From contig CAYMWV010000004.1 in NCBI GenBank assembly GCA_964394395.1, forward strand, positions 1 to 59,884: DNA of 59,884 nt. Reading direction: 5' to 3'. The translations under genes were made by a program, and so were the position numbers. Under the pieces are notes generated by a model that saw nothing but the letters and a program-made list of their open reading frames with translations, was not told where the DNA came from and made no database searches. Positions within the stretch are counted from its first letter, which is position 1, and each line of letters starts with the position of its first letter. This DNA is from Sediminispirochaeta sp964394395 (GTDB lineage: Bacteria > Spirochaetota > Spirochaetia > DSM-16054 > Sediminispirochaetaceae). Of the stretch, positions 32,008 to 40,895 are shown piece by piece.

Positions 32008-34160
32008 TGGAACAGGATAAAATTGTCAAAGGCTACGACCCGGTCATTATGGCCAGGATCCTCTCCTACACAAAACCCTTCAAAGGAGCTATTAGCCTGG
32101 CACTTCTGGCCATGCTTATCGCCACAACAGCAGAACTGCTTGGCCCGGTGATCCTGCAGAAGGCGGTGGACCAGGATATAGTGGTACGGTACTACCGGGC
32201 TGATCAAAGAGAAGTGGGGACAAGCTCCGCTTATCAGAGGCTGGAGGAGCTCTCCGATAGCCCCGCCTTTCTGCCCTCCCTCTTTGGTTCGACCATCCCT
32301 CCCGATTTTGGTCCCTACCATTTTTTCACTGCAGGAAGGGTGGAAAAACTCTCCTCGGAGGATCGTCAGCTTCTTTTTGAAACCGGGATTCTCGACAGAA
32401 ATGAGTGGTACCTCACCTGGGTGGAGGTAGATGCCCCCCAGGATGGCACTGCTGCTGCGACTCTGGCTCAATTAAGGTCCCAGGTACCGGAATTGCTTGT
32501 TCACTCCGAGGAAAAGAGCTGGATAGCCCTTCCCGCCCAGCGGCTTGATGAGCTCCAAGGAGAGCTGCTGAGCTATCTGCGCAGCCAGGACCTCAAAGGT
32601 CTGGCGGATAAATCACTTATCTATTTGATCCTCCTGACGGGGATGCTCCTCTTCTCCTTTCTCCAGGTCTACCTGATGGCCTATAGTGGTCAGGGGGTAA
32701 TGCGGGACCTGAGAGCCAGTCTCTACAGCCATGTGGTAAAGCAGGATCTGGGTCACCTGGGCAACATTCCGGTGGGGACCCTGGTTACCCGGGTGACCAA
32801 CGACGTGGAGACGATCAATGAGCTCTTCACCTCCGTAGCCACCGGGCTTTTAAAAGATATAGCTACCATGATAGGAGTTATTATCATCCTCTTTTTCCTG
32901 GATACAAAACTGGCACTTATTACCTCTCTGAGCCTTCCCCCGGTATTCATTCTCACCATCTTTTTTCGTAAACTGGCCAGGGATGCCTACCGCCGGGTTC
33001 GGATGTGGACCAGCCGGGTCAACGCCTTCCTTTCAGAGCACATCAGCGGGATGGATGTTGTGCAATCCTTCCGGAGGGAGGAGGAGAGCTGCCGCCGCTT
33101 CAAGAAGCGGAACGGGGAGCTCCTCTCGGCAAGCCTGGCGGAGATGTACGTCTTTGCCACCTTCCGTCCCTTAATAAGTCTCTTAACTTCGGTATCCATA
33201 GGAACGGTTCTCTACTTTGGGGGCCGGATGATTCTTGACTCGGCGGTGAGTCTGGGAGTGCTGATCGCCTTCGTTAATCTGATGCAGATGTTCTACCGGC
33301 CGGTAATGAACTTTACCGAGAACTTTACCATCCTCCAGTCCGCCATGGCAGGGGGGGAGCGGATCTTCCAGCTCCTGGATGAAAATTACACCATTGAAGA
33401 TGGAGGGACCACTGCTCTACCGGAACCGCTGCAGGGAAAGATCGAGTTCAAGGATGTTTGTTTCAGCTACAAGCCCGGAGAGCCGGTTCTCCGGAATCTC
33501 TCCTTCACCATCGAACCGGGAGAGTCTATAGCCATAGTGGGATATACCGGGGCGGGCAAGACCACCATCGCAAGCCTTTTGACCCGGCTCTGGGATATCG
33601 AGTCGGGATCGATTCTCCTGGATGGCCGGGATATTCGGGAATATCCCCTGCAGGAGCTGCGCTCGGCGGTGGTTCCGGTACAGCAGGATGTCTTCCTCTT
33701 CGCCGACACAATCCGGGAGAATATCGCCCTTGGCAAGGAGCTTTTTGACGAGGAAATAGCTTCTGCAGCCCGGACGGTACAAGCCGCCGGTTTTATCGAA
33801 ACCCTGCCCAAGGGGTACGACACCGTGCTGACCGAACGGGGGACAAACTTCTCCACCGGACAGCGGCAGCTCATCTCCTTCAGTCGGGTGGTGGCTCAGG
33901 ACCCGCGGGTCATTATTCTGGACGAGGCAACAGGAAGCATCGATACAGAAACGGAAAAGTTGATCCAGCAGGCGATGACCACCCTTATGCAGGGACGAAC
34001 CTCCATCGTTATCGCCCACAGGCTCTCCACCATCCAGCACGCCGATCGAATATTGGTCCTTTCCGGAGGCAAGCTGGTTGAATCAGGGAATCATGAGGCA
34101 CTTTTAAAGAAAGAAGGGATCTACGCCAACCTCTACCGACTGCAGTACAGGGTTCAGTGA
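32007..34160 (+). CDS. ABC exporter half-transporter with extra extracytoplasmic domain
   Basis: 717 residues, about 130 longer than usual. The extra length is an insert of roughly 150 soluble residues between membrane helices 1 and 2 (about residues 55-205), so it projects outside the inner membrane. The nucleotide-binding domain has Walker A 'GYTGAGKTT' (from 512), Walker B 'IILDEATGSID' with catalytic Glu640, H-loop 'VIAHRLS', and a non-canonical signature 'FSTGQRQ' (615-621). Paired with the upstream subunit, its Walker motifs plus the partner's SGGQ form the working ATP site, while its STGQ faces the degenerate one. This complementarity shows the two genes encode one heterodimer. Confidence 0.92.
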   Translation: MEQDKIVKGYDPVIMARILSYTKPFKGAISLALLAMLIATTAELLGPVILQKAVDQDIVVRYYRADQREVGTSSAYQRLEELSDSPAFLPSLFGSTIPPDFGPYHFFTAGRVEKLSSEDRQLLFETGILDRNEWYLTWVEVDAPQDGTAAATLAQLRSQVPELLVHSEEKSWIALPAQRLDELQGELLSYLRSQDLKGLADKSLIYLILLTGMLLFSFLQVYLMAYSGQGVMRDLRASLYSHVVKQDLGHLGNIPVGTLVTRVTNDVETINELFTSVATGLLKDIATMIGVIIILFFLDTKLALITSLSLPPVFILTIFFRKLARDAYRRVRMWTSRVNAFLSEHISGMDVVQSFRREEESCRRFKKRNGELLSASLAEMYVFATFRPLISLLTSVSIGTVLYFGGRMILDSAVSLGVLIAFVNLMQMFYRPVMNFTENFTILQSAMAGGERIFQLLDENYTIEDGGTTALPEPLQGKIEFKDVCFSYKPGEPVLRNLSFTIEPGESIAIVGYTGAGKTTIASLLTRLWDIESGSILLDGRDIREYPLQELRSAVVPVQQDVFLFADTIRENIALGKELFDEEIASAARTVQAAGFIETLPKGYDTVLTERGTNFSTGQRQLISFSRVVAQDPRVIILDEATGSIDTETEKLIQQAMTTLMQGRTSIVIAHRLSTIQHADRILVLSGGKLVESGNHEALLKKEGIYANLYRLQYRVQ

Positions 34161-34223
34161 TGTGGCAGGGTAGCAGATCAGCGGTAGATGTGGTAAAAAG
34201 ATGGGGAACTTTGATGCAAGCAC

Positions 34224-34245
34224 AAGCCCCCTCCGGGAGGGGCTT
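34224..34245 (+). other. GC-rich hairpin between exporter and lplA genes
   Basis: AAGCCCC (34224-34230) pairs with GGGGCTT (34239-34245) across an 8-nt loop. No T-run follows, so it may be a weak or Rho-assisted terminator, or an mRNA-stabilising stem in front of the lplA ribosome site. Confidence 0.45.
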
Positions 34246-34271
34246 GCTAACCGATTTGGGAGGTTTACATA

Positions 34272-35282
34272 ATGAGCGGCATTCGGGTAATGCTCTCGGA
34301 AACATTCGACCCCTGGTTCAACCTGGCCACGGAGGACTGGATTTTTCGTGAGATGGACCCGGAAACAGCGGTGCTTTTCCTCTGGCGAAATGATAAAACT
34401 GTTGTAATTGGCCGCTACCAAAACCCCTGGGAAGAGTGCCACCTCCAATCAATGGAGAAGGAGGGGGTAAAATTGGCCCGCCGACAGAGTGGAGGCGGTG
34501 CGGTTTACCAGGATCTTGGTAATACCAACTTTACCTTCCTTTCCAGCAGAAAAAGCTACAATAAAGATGCCAATAGCCGGATCATCATCAAGGCTTTGAA
34601 GCGCTTCGGCATCACTGCGGAAATTTCAGGAAGAAACGACCTCCTGGTGGAGGGGCGGAAGTTCTCCGGCAGCGCTTATAAACTGACCAGCGACCGGGCC
34701 TTCCATCACGGCACCCTGCTGATCAATGCAGACCTTACCAGGATAGCCAATTACCTTACCCCGGATAAAAAGAAACTGGAGAGCAAGGGGATTGCCTCGG
34801 TGAAATCCCGGGTAGCAAACCTTACCGAATACGCCCCGAATCTGGAGCATGCAGTGCTCTGCGACGCCATTATCGAATCCTTCTTTGAAGCCAAGGGAGA
34901 ACGGTGTGAAGTGGAGCTTCTGGACCATGAAACATTGAAAGTGATCCCCCACCTGAATGACTATTTCCTTCAGCTCTCGGACTGGGATTGGCGATTTGGA
35001 AAGACCCCCGATTTTGCCCACCGGATTGGGAACCGCTTCGACTGGGGATCGATGGATATGCATATCGATACAAAAAAGGGAATCATCCGGGAAGTGAAGA
35101 TATTCTCCGACTGCCTCAAGCCGGAGCTGATCGCCCTTTTAATGGAGTCCCTTCCCGGCATCCGCTACGGAGCTGAAGAGAGCTCTGGAGCCATCAGAAC
35201 ACTCGCAGAGAAACACCCAGATTATGCTTCAGAATTGAGGCAAGTGGCGGATCACGTGCAGCAAGCAGTAGGTGATGAGTAG
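34272..35282 (+). CDS. lplA: Lipoate-protein ligase
   Basis: Attaches scavenged lipoate to E2 or H proteins via lipoyl-AMP. The 336 residues have the LplA motifs: 'NLATEDWIF', 'RNDKTVVIGRYQNPW', 'ARRQSGGGAVYQDLGN', 'GRNDLLVEGRKFSGSAYK' (with the conserved Lys) and 'HHGTLLINADL'. A C-terminal accessory domain is present, so a single-chain LplA is expected. GGAGG precedes ATG 34272. It follows the exporter gene by 112 bp containing a hairpin, and is 6 bp from the response-regulator gene. No lipoylated target protein is encoded in this window. Confidence 0.93.
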   Translation: MSGIRVMLSETFDPWFNLATEDWIFREMDPETAVLFLWRNDKTVVIGRYQNPWEECHLQSMEKEGVKLARRQSGGGAVYQDLGNTNFTFLSSRKSYNKDANSRIIIKALKRFGITAEISGRNDLLVEGRKFSGSAYKLTSDRAFHHGTLLINADLTRIANYLTPDKKKLESKGIASVKSRVANLTEYAPNLEHAVLCDAIIESFFEAKGERCEVELLDHETLKVIPHLNDYFLQLSDWDWRFGKTPDFAHRIGNRFDWGSMDMHIDTKKGIIREVKIFSDCLKPELIALLMESLPGIRYGAEESSGAIRTLAEKHPDYASELRQVADHVQQAVGDE

Positions 35283-35287
35283 GAGAT

Positions 35288-35662
35288 ATGGAACCGGAAA
35301 AGCAGAAACGGGTCTTGTATGCGGAAGATGAGTTTACCAACCGGAAGCTCCTTGAGATAGGCCTCAAACGGGAAGGGGTGCTCTGTGATCTGGCGCTAAA
35401 CGGTCAGGAGGCTCTGGATCTCTTTCATCAGAAGAGCTACGATCTGGTGATCCTGGACCACTACATGCCAGTGATGAGTGGAAAGGAAGCAGCCATAGCC
35501 ATTCGCAAAATTGACTCCAATGTTCCCATCCTGGCGATTACCAGCGACGATGAGGAGATACCCACCTTGAAAGCTGCGGGCTGTAATGAGATATTGATAA
35601 AACCGCTCCATGGACCGGGCTACATGAAACGGATTATGAACTACCTGGAGGAAAGCTGTTAA
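35288..35662 (+). CDS. Single-domain response regulator (CheY-like receiver)
   Basis: 124 residues consisting only of a receiver: acidic pair in 'VLYAEDEFTN', phospho-acceptor Asp in 'LVILDHYMPVMSG', 'AITSDD' and Lys in 'EILIKPL'. Without an output domain it would act by protein contact, like CheY or Spo0F. The start follows the lplA stop by 6 nt. Its stop overlaps the ATG of the peptide-binding lipoprotein by one base, which suggests translational coupling. No kinase is adjacent. Confidence 0.92.
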   Translation: MEPEKQKRVLYAEDEFTNRKLLEIGLKREGVLCDLALNGQEALDLFHQKSYDLVILDHYMPVMSGKEAAIAIRKIDSNVPILAITSDDEEIPTLKAAGCNEILIKPLHGPGYMKRIMNYLEESC

Positions 35663-37416
35663 TGAAAAAAATCCACCGACCGAAACTGATGCCTTCGCTC
35701 TGGCCTTCGATCTGGTCATCTCTTTTCCTCATCTTTTTCCTTCTCTTTCTCCTCTCGGGGTGTACCAGCATCTCCGGCAAAGGATTGCAGGAAGTGTACA
35801 CCGATGAACAGGATGAAAGGGAGAGCCAGGAGAAAGCTGACGAGAGGGCAAAGAGGGAGGAAGGGGCTGAAGATGAACCGCAGCCGGACGAGAAAACCCT
35901 GATTATTTCCATCGCGCCACCGAAAATAAATCTGGACCCTCTACACACCTTCACCAGCACGGAAGCGCAGATATATACCGCCATCTATGAGGGACTGGTC
36001 ACCTACCACCCCTTTACTCTGGAACCCCTTCCGGGGGTTGCCCGATTCTGGGAGCTCTCTTTGGACCGGAAGGTTTACACTTTTCACTTAAGGGAAAACG
36101 CCAAATACTGGAACGGCGACCCGGTTACGGCGGAACATTTCCGCCAAACCTGGCTCATGCTGATCGATCCGGAAGATCCCGGAGAGTACGGATCCCTCCT
36201 GGATGTGGTAAAGGGAGCAAAGGATTACCGCCTGGGAGTTAATGATGATCCCGGATCGGTGGAGATCCGGGTACCGGAACCGGGAGTTCTGGAGGTGGAA
36301 CTGGAGAAACCGGCTCCCCATTTCTTGAAGATCCTCTGCCACCACAGCTTCTCTCCCCTCCATCCGCAGATGCAGAAAGTAGCTGACTGGAAGGAGCTTG
36401 ATGCGGTACTGGGGAACGGCCCATTCACCATCGTCTCATCCTCCGATGAAAAAATGGTACTTAAGAAAAACCAGCTCTACTGGGACAGCGAGATGGTGCG
36501 TCTTGAGGGGATAGAAATTCTCTATAAAGATGATCCCGAATGGACCGCCCGGGCAATTGATGCGGGAACCCTCCACTGGGCGGAGAACGACATCGACCTG
36601 GAGCTTCTGAAGAAGAAGGAAGCGATGGTCTTGAATCCAGTATTCTCCACCACCTATTTCTTCTTCCACTCCGATAAGAAGCAGCAGGCCGGGGAAGCAG
36701 AAACAGACCCCTATGATTTGCCAAAGGTGAGGCGGGCCCTGGCCCTCCTTATCCCCTGGGCAGATGTTCGCAACCCCGAGTATATGTACCTTCCTACCAG
36801 CTCCCTGGTTCCGGGAATAGAATCCTACCCGGAAATTGAAGGAATTACCAAGGGTGACCGGGATGGGGCGCTCTCTCTTCTGGAAAAGGCGGGCTTTCCT
36901 GGAGGTGCGGGGCTTCCACCCCTGCGCTTTCTGCTCCCGGAAGGGCTGGAGGCGCTGCGGATCGCAGAGCTGATGGCAGAATCCTGGAAGAATATCCTGA
37001 ACCTGGAAGTGGAGATAGAGCAGTCAGGTTTTCACACCTATTACGACAAGCTGAAACTGGGGGGCTACAACCTGGGAGTACTTACCTGGATAGGCGACTT
37101 TGCAGACCCTCTCACCTTCCTGCAGATGTGGACCGGAAGTGCGGCCCTTAACATTGGCAATTATAGAGACGATACCTTTGACGACTTGATCGACAGGGCG
37201 GCAACAGAGGAGAACCAGGAAGAGCGCTACCGGATCATGGCGGAAGCTGAACAGATGATTCTTGACCAGGGAGTGGTTCTTCCGATCAAACACTCCCCGG
37301 CCTTCAACATCATTGACCTGGAGAAGATCCAGGGCTGGTTTCCCAACCCCCTGGACATCCATCCCTTTAAATATCTGGAGTTTGAGCGGCTCCTTCTTCC
37401 CGACGGAGTTGTCTAA
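35662..37416 (+). CDS. Oligopeptide ABC transporter solute-binding lipoprotein (SBP family 5)
   Basis: OppA/DppA-type binding protein: hydrophobic signal ending in the lipobox 'LLSGC', a charged linker of about 50 residues rich in Glu, Asp and Lys, then the family 5 fold starting 'TLIISIAPPKINLDPL'. Typical segments include 'EGLVTYHPFT', 'YTFHLRENAKYWNGDPVTAEHF' in part and 'NGPFTIVSSSDEKMVLKKN'. 584 aa. No permease or ATPase gene is adjacent, so it is an orphan component that must share a transporter or act as a receptor. Its one-base overlap with a receiver-only regulator gene is unusual and hints at signalling. Lipid-anchored in the periplasm. Confidence 0.88.
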   Translation: MKKIHRPKLMPSLWPSIWSSLFLIFFLLFLLSGCTSISGKGLQEVYTDEQDERESQEKADERAKREEGAEDEPQPDEKTLIISIAPPKINLDPLHTFTSTEAQIYTAIYEGLVTYHPFTLEPLPGVARFWELSLDRKVYTFHLRENAKYWNGDPVTAEHFRQTWLMLIDPEDPGEYGSLLDVVKGAKDYRLGVNDDPGSVEIRVPEPGVLEVELEKPAPHFLKILCHHSFSPLHPQMQKVADWKELDAVLGNGPFTIVSSSDEKMVLKKNQLYWDSEMVRLEGIEILYKDDPEWTARAIDAGTLHWAENDIDLELLKKKEAMVLNPVFSTTYFFFHSDKKQQAGEAETDPYDLPKVRRALALLIPWADVRNPEYMYLPTSSLVPGIESYPEIEGITKGDRDGALSLLEKAGFPGGAGLPPLRFLLPEGLEALRIAELMAESWKNILNLEVEIEQSGFHTYYDKLKLGGYNLGVLTWIGDFADPLTFLQMWTGSAALNIGNYRDDTFDDLIDRAATEENQEERYRIMAEAEQMILDQGVVLPIKHSPAFNIIDLEKIQGWFPNPLDIHPFKYLEFERLLLPDGVV

Positions 37417-37447
37417 GGCACCACCATCCACGGGCATCCACGGGCTC

Positions 37448-39037
37448 CTATTCGGGGAAGCGGCCTTCCGGCAGCCCCGCTTCCTGCAGCCCGCCCTCCG
37501 GCAAGCGGCCGTAGAGAAGGGAGAGCTCCCGGATTCTTCCCTGGATCCACTCCAGGGGAGCGTCCCGCTTCAACCTCCAGCTCCAGTTTCCCCCAATGGT
37601 AGAGGGGGTATTCATTCGGTGCTCCGTCCCCAGGGAGAGAAAATCCTGCATCGGAATGATGGCGTAGGAGGCGACGGAGCTGAAGGAGGCCCTGATCAGG
37701 TCCCATACGATATCTTCATCCGGCCGGGCAAGATAGCAGCGGACCAGATCCCGTTCGGCGTCACTGATGGAGTGGAACCATCCCAGGGTGGTGTCATTGT
37801 CATGGGTTCCGGTATAGACCACTGAATTGCTGCGAAAATTGTGGGGAAGAAAATTGTTGCTGGAATCAAAATTACCATCCCCATCGAAGCCGAAGGCAAA
37901 CTGGAGCACCATCATCCCGGGAAAGGCAAACCGATCCCGCAGAGCAGTCACCTCCGGAGTAATCACCCCCAGATCCTCCGCAAGGATCGGAAGCTCCCCG
38001 AGCTTCTCCCGAATGGCCAGGAAGAGAGCCTTTCCAGGCGCCTTGACCCACTCCCCTTTAATCGCTGTCTCTTCATCTGCAGGGATCTTCCAGTACGCCT
38101 CAAAGCCCCGGAAATGGTCTATCCGGATGATATCGACTACATCGAGCATCGCCTCAATTCGCTTAATCCACCAGGCAAAGCCATTTGCCTCCATCCGCTT
38201 CCAGTCGTAGAGAGGATTCCCCCAACGTTGTCCGGTGGCAGAGAAGTAATCCGGCGGCACCCCCGCCACGTGGCTAAGGTTTCCTCTCTTATCAGTAAGA
38301 AAGAGCTCCCGGTTTGCCCAGATATCGGCGCTGTCGGGACTGACAAAGATGGGAATATCACCAATAATAAGGATCCCCCGGCTGTTGGCGTAACGCTTGA
38401 GGGCTTTCCACTGTTCAAAAAAGAAAAACTGAAGTACCTTCTGTAGTTCAATTTCCCGGCTATGCGCCTTTCGGAAGGCCGAGAGGGCGGTCTGTTCCCG
38501 GAGGGCCAGCTTTTTATCCCAGTAGATATTCCACCGGGCATCCTCAACCCCTTCTTCATCCGCCTTTTTATCAAAATGATCCTTGATCACCACAAAGAGG
38601 GAAAAATCATCCAGCCAGTGAGCCTTTTCATCGCAGAAAGCAGCATAGGCCTCAAGATGGCGGCTCTCTCCCTCATCCAGAAACCGGGCGGCAGCCTCGA
38701 AGAGGAGCGGCTCCTTCCATTGCCGTACTTTCTGGTAGTCGACCCGCTCTTCAGGAAAGGGGGGAAGCTGTTCCAGGGCCCGAGAAGGGAGATCCCCCTG
38801 CTCCACCAGCAGATCCAGATCTATCAGGAGAGGATTTCCGGCAAAGGAGGAGAGACACTGATAGGGGGAGTCCCCGTAACCTGTAGGTCCCAGAGGCAGC
38901 ACCTGCCAGATCCCGATCCCCGCTTTCTGTAAAAAATCAACAAACCGATACGCCTCCCTTCCCAGCTCACCGATGCCGTAGGGTCCGGGAAGAGAAACCG
39001 GATGGAGTAAAACACCTGCAGAACGCCGAATATCCAT
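37448..39037 (-). CDS. malQ: 4-alpha-glucanotransferase (amylomaltase)
   Basis: GH77 enzyme that transfers alpha-1,4-glucan segments in maltodextrin or glycogen metabolism. Family motifs: 'SAGVLLHPVSLPGPYGIGELG', 'WQVLPLGPTGYGDSPYQ', nucleophile in 'IRIDHFRGFEAYW', acid/base Glu in 'ILAEDLG' and 'YTGTHDNDTTLGW'. ATG 39037 has AGGAGG 5 nt upstream and is preferred to GTG 39043. The last 20 residues are a repetitive extension, LPEGG/LQEAG/LPEGR, encoded by 15-bp repeats (37458-37512) and lying beyond the normal end of the enzyme. Convergent with the peptide-binding lipoprotein gene, divergent from carD. Confidence 0.97.
   Translation of the reverse strand: MDIRRSAGVLLHPVSLPGPYGIGELGREAYRFVDFLQKAGIGIWQVLPLGPTGYGDSPYQCLSSFAGNPLLIDLDLLVEQGDLPSRALEQLPPFPEERVDYQKVRQWKEPLLFEAAARFLDEGESRHLEAYAAFCDEKAHWLDDFSLFVVIKDHFDKKADEEGVEDARWNIYWDKKLALREQTALSAFRKAHSREIELQKVLQFFFFEQWKALKRYANSRGILIIGDIPIFVSPDSADIWANRELFLTDKRGNLSHVAGVPPDYFSATGQRWGNPLYDWKRMEANGFAWWIKRIEAMLDVVDIIRIDHFRGFEAYWKIPADEETAIKGEWVKAPGKALFLAIREKLGELPILAEDLGVITPEVTALRDRFAFPGMMVLQFAFGFDGDGNFDSSNNFLPHNFRSNSVVYTGTHDNDTTLGWFHSISDAERDLVRCYLARPDEDIVWDLIRASFSSVASYAIIPMQDFLSLGTEHRMNTPSTIGGNWSWRLKRDAPLEWIQGRIRELSLLYGRLPEGGLQEAGLPEGRFPE
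37458..37512. repeat. 15-bp minisatellite at the malQ 3' end
   Basis: Three diverged 15-bp units begin at 37458, 37473 and 37488, plus a partial unit to 37512. They are in frame and encode a five-residue Leu-Pro-Glu-Gly-type repeat at the extreme C-terminus of MalQ. Confidence 0.8.
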
Positions 39038-39074
39038 CTTCACCTCCTGGAGGTAGTATAACCTATCCGCCCCT

Positions 39075-39103
39075 TTGACGAAATAGGTACTTTACGATAA
39101 GAT
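39075..39103 (+). promoter_or_regulatory. carD promoter positioned for a leaderless mRNA
   Basis: TTGACG (39075-39080), 17-bp spacer and TAAGAT (39098-39103). The predicted start point is about 39110, next to the ATG at 39111, and no Shine-Dalgarno stands between. Confidence 0.6.
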
Positions 39104-39110
39104 AAGCCCC

Positions 39111-39626
39111 ATGGAAACTGAAAAAGCTGTGTCCGAAGCTCCCGCATTTAAGGTGAACCAACATGTGGTTTACCCTCTTCAGGGGGTAGGTATTATAAAT
39201 GAAATTCAGGAACGGGTACTGAAGGGTAAAAAGACCCTCTACTACGTTATCTATCTTGAACTCTCCGACATGACGGTGATGATACCCACCGATAAGACCG
39301 AAGAGCGGGGCATCCGGGCGATTGTACCGCCCAAGGAAGCAAAAAAAGCCCTCACCTTGATTGGTGAGGAGTTTGAGCCGATCACTGCGGATTGGAAGAT
39401 GCGCTACCAGATGCATCTTGACCTGCTGCGCAGCGGCAGCATCCACGACATCGCCATGGTGGTCCGGGCCCTCTATCACCGCAGCAAGGTGAAGGAGCTG
39501 CCAATCCAGGAGCGTAAACTCTTCGATGACGCCCTGAAAATTCTGATTGATGAGATCACCTACTCCTTGAAGAAGCCAAAAAGCGATGCTGAGGAGATGA
39601 TCTTCGCCCGACTGGAAACCGACTAA
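39111..39626 (+). CDS. carD: CarD/CdnL-family RNA polymerase-binding regulator
   Basis: Binds the beta subunit of RNA polymerase through an N-terminal Tudor-like domain and stabilises open complexes, notably at rRNA and housekeeping promoters. The N-terminal domain is recognisable: 'FKVNQHVVYPLQGVGIINEI', 'YYVIYLELSDMTVMIPTDK', then a helical C-terminal part. 171 aa, the usual length for CdnL. The ATG lies at the predicted transcription start, so the transcript may be leaderless. It heads a run of co-directional genes with ispD, ispF and nth at short spacings, probably one operon, although ispD has no obvious dependence on it. Confidence 0.92.
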   Translation: METEKAVSEAPAFKVNQHVVYPLQGVGIINEIQERVLKGKKTLYYVIYLELSDMTVMIPTDKTEERGIRAIVPPKEAKKALTLIGEEFEPITADWKMRYQMHLDLLRSGSIHDIAMVVRALYHRSKVKELPIQERKLFDDALKILIDEITYSLKKPKSDAEEMIFARLETD

Positions 39627-39638
39627 ACTTCTGAGACC

Positions 39639-40364
39639 ATGGCAATTCCTGATGAAAGCTATGGAGGAAAAGCTGCTCTTTTACTAACCGCTGCCGGTTC
39701 GAGCCGCCGCTTCTGTAGCGGAAATGAGGGGAGGGCTGAGAAAAAAGAGTACCTTCCCCTGGAGGGCGAACCGGTACTTTTTAGATCGCTGCTGCCCTTT
39801 CTCTACTTTCCTGTAATTGGCCCGGTTATTATTACCGTTCCTGCGGGGGACGAAGAGAGCTCCCGGAAACTCCTCTACAGCTGCGACACCTTCCCTGCCC
39901 TCTTGGGCCGTCGACCCCTCCGGATTGTTCCCGGCGGGAAGAGCCGGCAGGAGTCGGTACTTTCGGGACTTGAAGCGCTCTACCAGGAAGCTCCTGAAAC
40001 AGAACTGGTGCTGATCCATGACGGGGCACGCCCCTGGGTCACCCACAGGATCATCCAGGCCGTAATCGACGCCGCCCGCATCTTTGGATCCGCCGTTCCG
40101 GTGGAACCCTCCACCAGTGCCATGAAAGAGCTTGATGACAGCGGCATGATCCTACGCCACCTACCCAGAGGGACCACTGTGGCGGCCCAGACCCCCCAGA
40201 CCTTCGCCTTCCCCGATATCCTCCAGGCTCATCGGGCTGTAAAAGGGAAAGGGGGGACTTACATTGACGATGGGGAGGTTTTCTCCGCCTACGGCAGGCA
40301 GGTAAAAAGTGTACCGGGAGATCCGGAGAATCGAAAAATCACCTACAGGAGCGATCTGGTATGA
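39639..40364 (+). CDS. ispD: 2-C-methyl-D-erythritol 4-phosphate cytidylyltransferase
   Basis: Third step of the MEP isoprenoid pathway: MEP plus CTP to CDP-ME. Motifs: 'ALLLTAAGSSRRF' (nucleotide-binding loop), 'KKEYLPLEGEPVLFRSL', 'GGKSRQESVLSGL', 'LVLIHDGARPWV' and 'AAQTPQTFAF'. The loop carries a short insertion ('CSGNEGRAEK') compared with E. coli IspD. 241 aa. Overlaps ispF by 4 bp (ATGA), as is common for this pair, so the MEP pathway is used for isoprenoids here. Confidence 0.96.
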   Translation: MAIPDESYGGKAALLLTAAGSSRRFCSGNEGRAEKKEYLPLEGEPVLFRSLLPFLYFPVIGPVIITVPAGDEESSRKLLYSCDTFPALLGRRPLRIVPGGKSRQESVLSGLEALYQEAPETELVLIHDGARPWVTHRIIQAVIDAARIFGSAVPVEPSTSAMKELDDSGMILRHLPRGTTVAAQTPQTFAFPDILQAHRAVKGKGGTYIDDGEVFSAYGRQVKSVPGDPENRKITYRSDLV

Positions 40365-40861
40365 GCAACTTGAGAATAGGTCAGGGTTGGGATCTGCACC
40401 GCCTGGTTCCGGCAAGACCTCTCATTCTTGGAGGAGTCAATATCCCGGCTCAATCTGGCGAGTTGGGACACAGTGATGGAGATGTGCTTCTCCACGCTCT
40501 CATTGATGCACTCCTCGGTGCTGCAGCACTGGGAGATATTGGGAGCCACTTCCCCCCCTCCGACCCTACCTGGAAGGATGCGGAGAGTAGTGACCTGCTA
40601 TGCACCGTTCTGGCCCTGGTGGAAGAGGCGGGGCTTGAGGTGATCAATATCGATGCAACGATCATCCTTCAGTCACCAAAACTCTCTCCCTACAGGGAAA
40701 CGATACGGGAAAACCTTGCCTCCCTCTTTAAACTCCCCCTGGACCGAATTTCAGTCAAGGCGAAAACAAAAGAGGGAGTCGATGCTGCAGGTCGGGGAGA
40801 GGCTATAGAAGCGATGGCCGTGGTGCTTTTAGAGGAAAAAGATCCAGCAATCTGGGTTTAA
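40361..40861 (+). CDS. ispF: 2-C-methyl-D-erythritol 2,4-cyclodiphosphate synthase
   Basis: Cyclises CDP-ME 2-phosphate to MEcPP with release of CMP. Zinc ligands and family motifs are clear: 'IGQGWDLHRL' (DxH), 'GHSDGDVLLHALIDALLGA', 'GDIGSHFPPSDPTWK' and C-terminal 'VKAKTKEGVDAAGRGEAI'. 166 aa including a short extra C-terminus. Homotrimer expected. Translationally coupled to ispD. Confidence 0.97.
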   Translation: MSNLRIGQGWDLHRLVPARPLILGGVNIPAQSGELGHSDGDVLLHALIDALLGAAALGDIGSHFPPSDPTWKDAESSDLLCTVLALVEEAGLEVINIDATIILQSPKLSPYRETIRENLASLFKLPLDRISVKAKTKEGVDAAGRGEAIEAMAVVLLEEKDPAIWV

Positions 40862-40895
40862 GAGGGAAGGTAAGAGATAAGGCAAGAGGGAACTT

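Noticed and set aside
34157..34351. 64-codon frame overlapping the exporter stop in ATGA fashion
   Set aside because: Overlaps the lplA start, crosses the GC hairpin and has no recognisable content.
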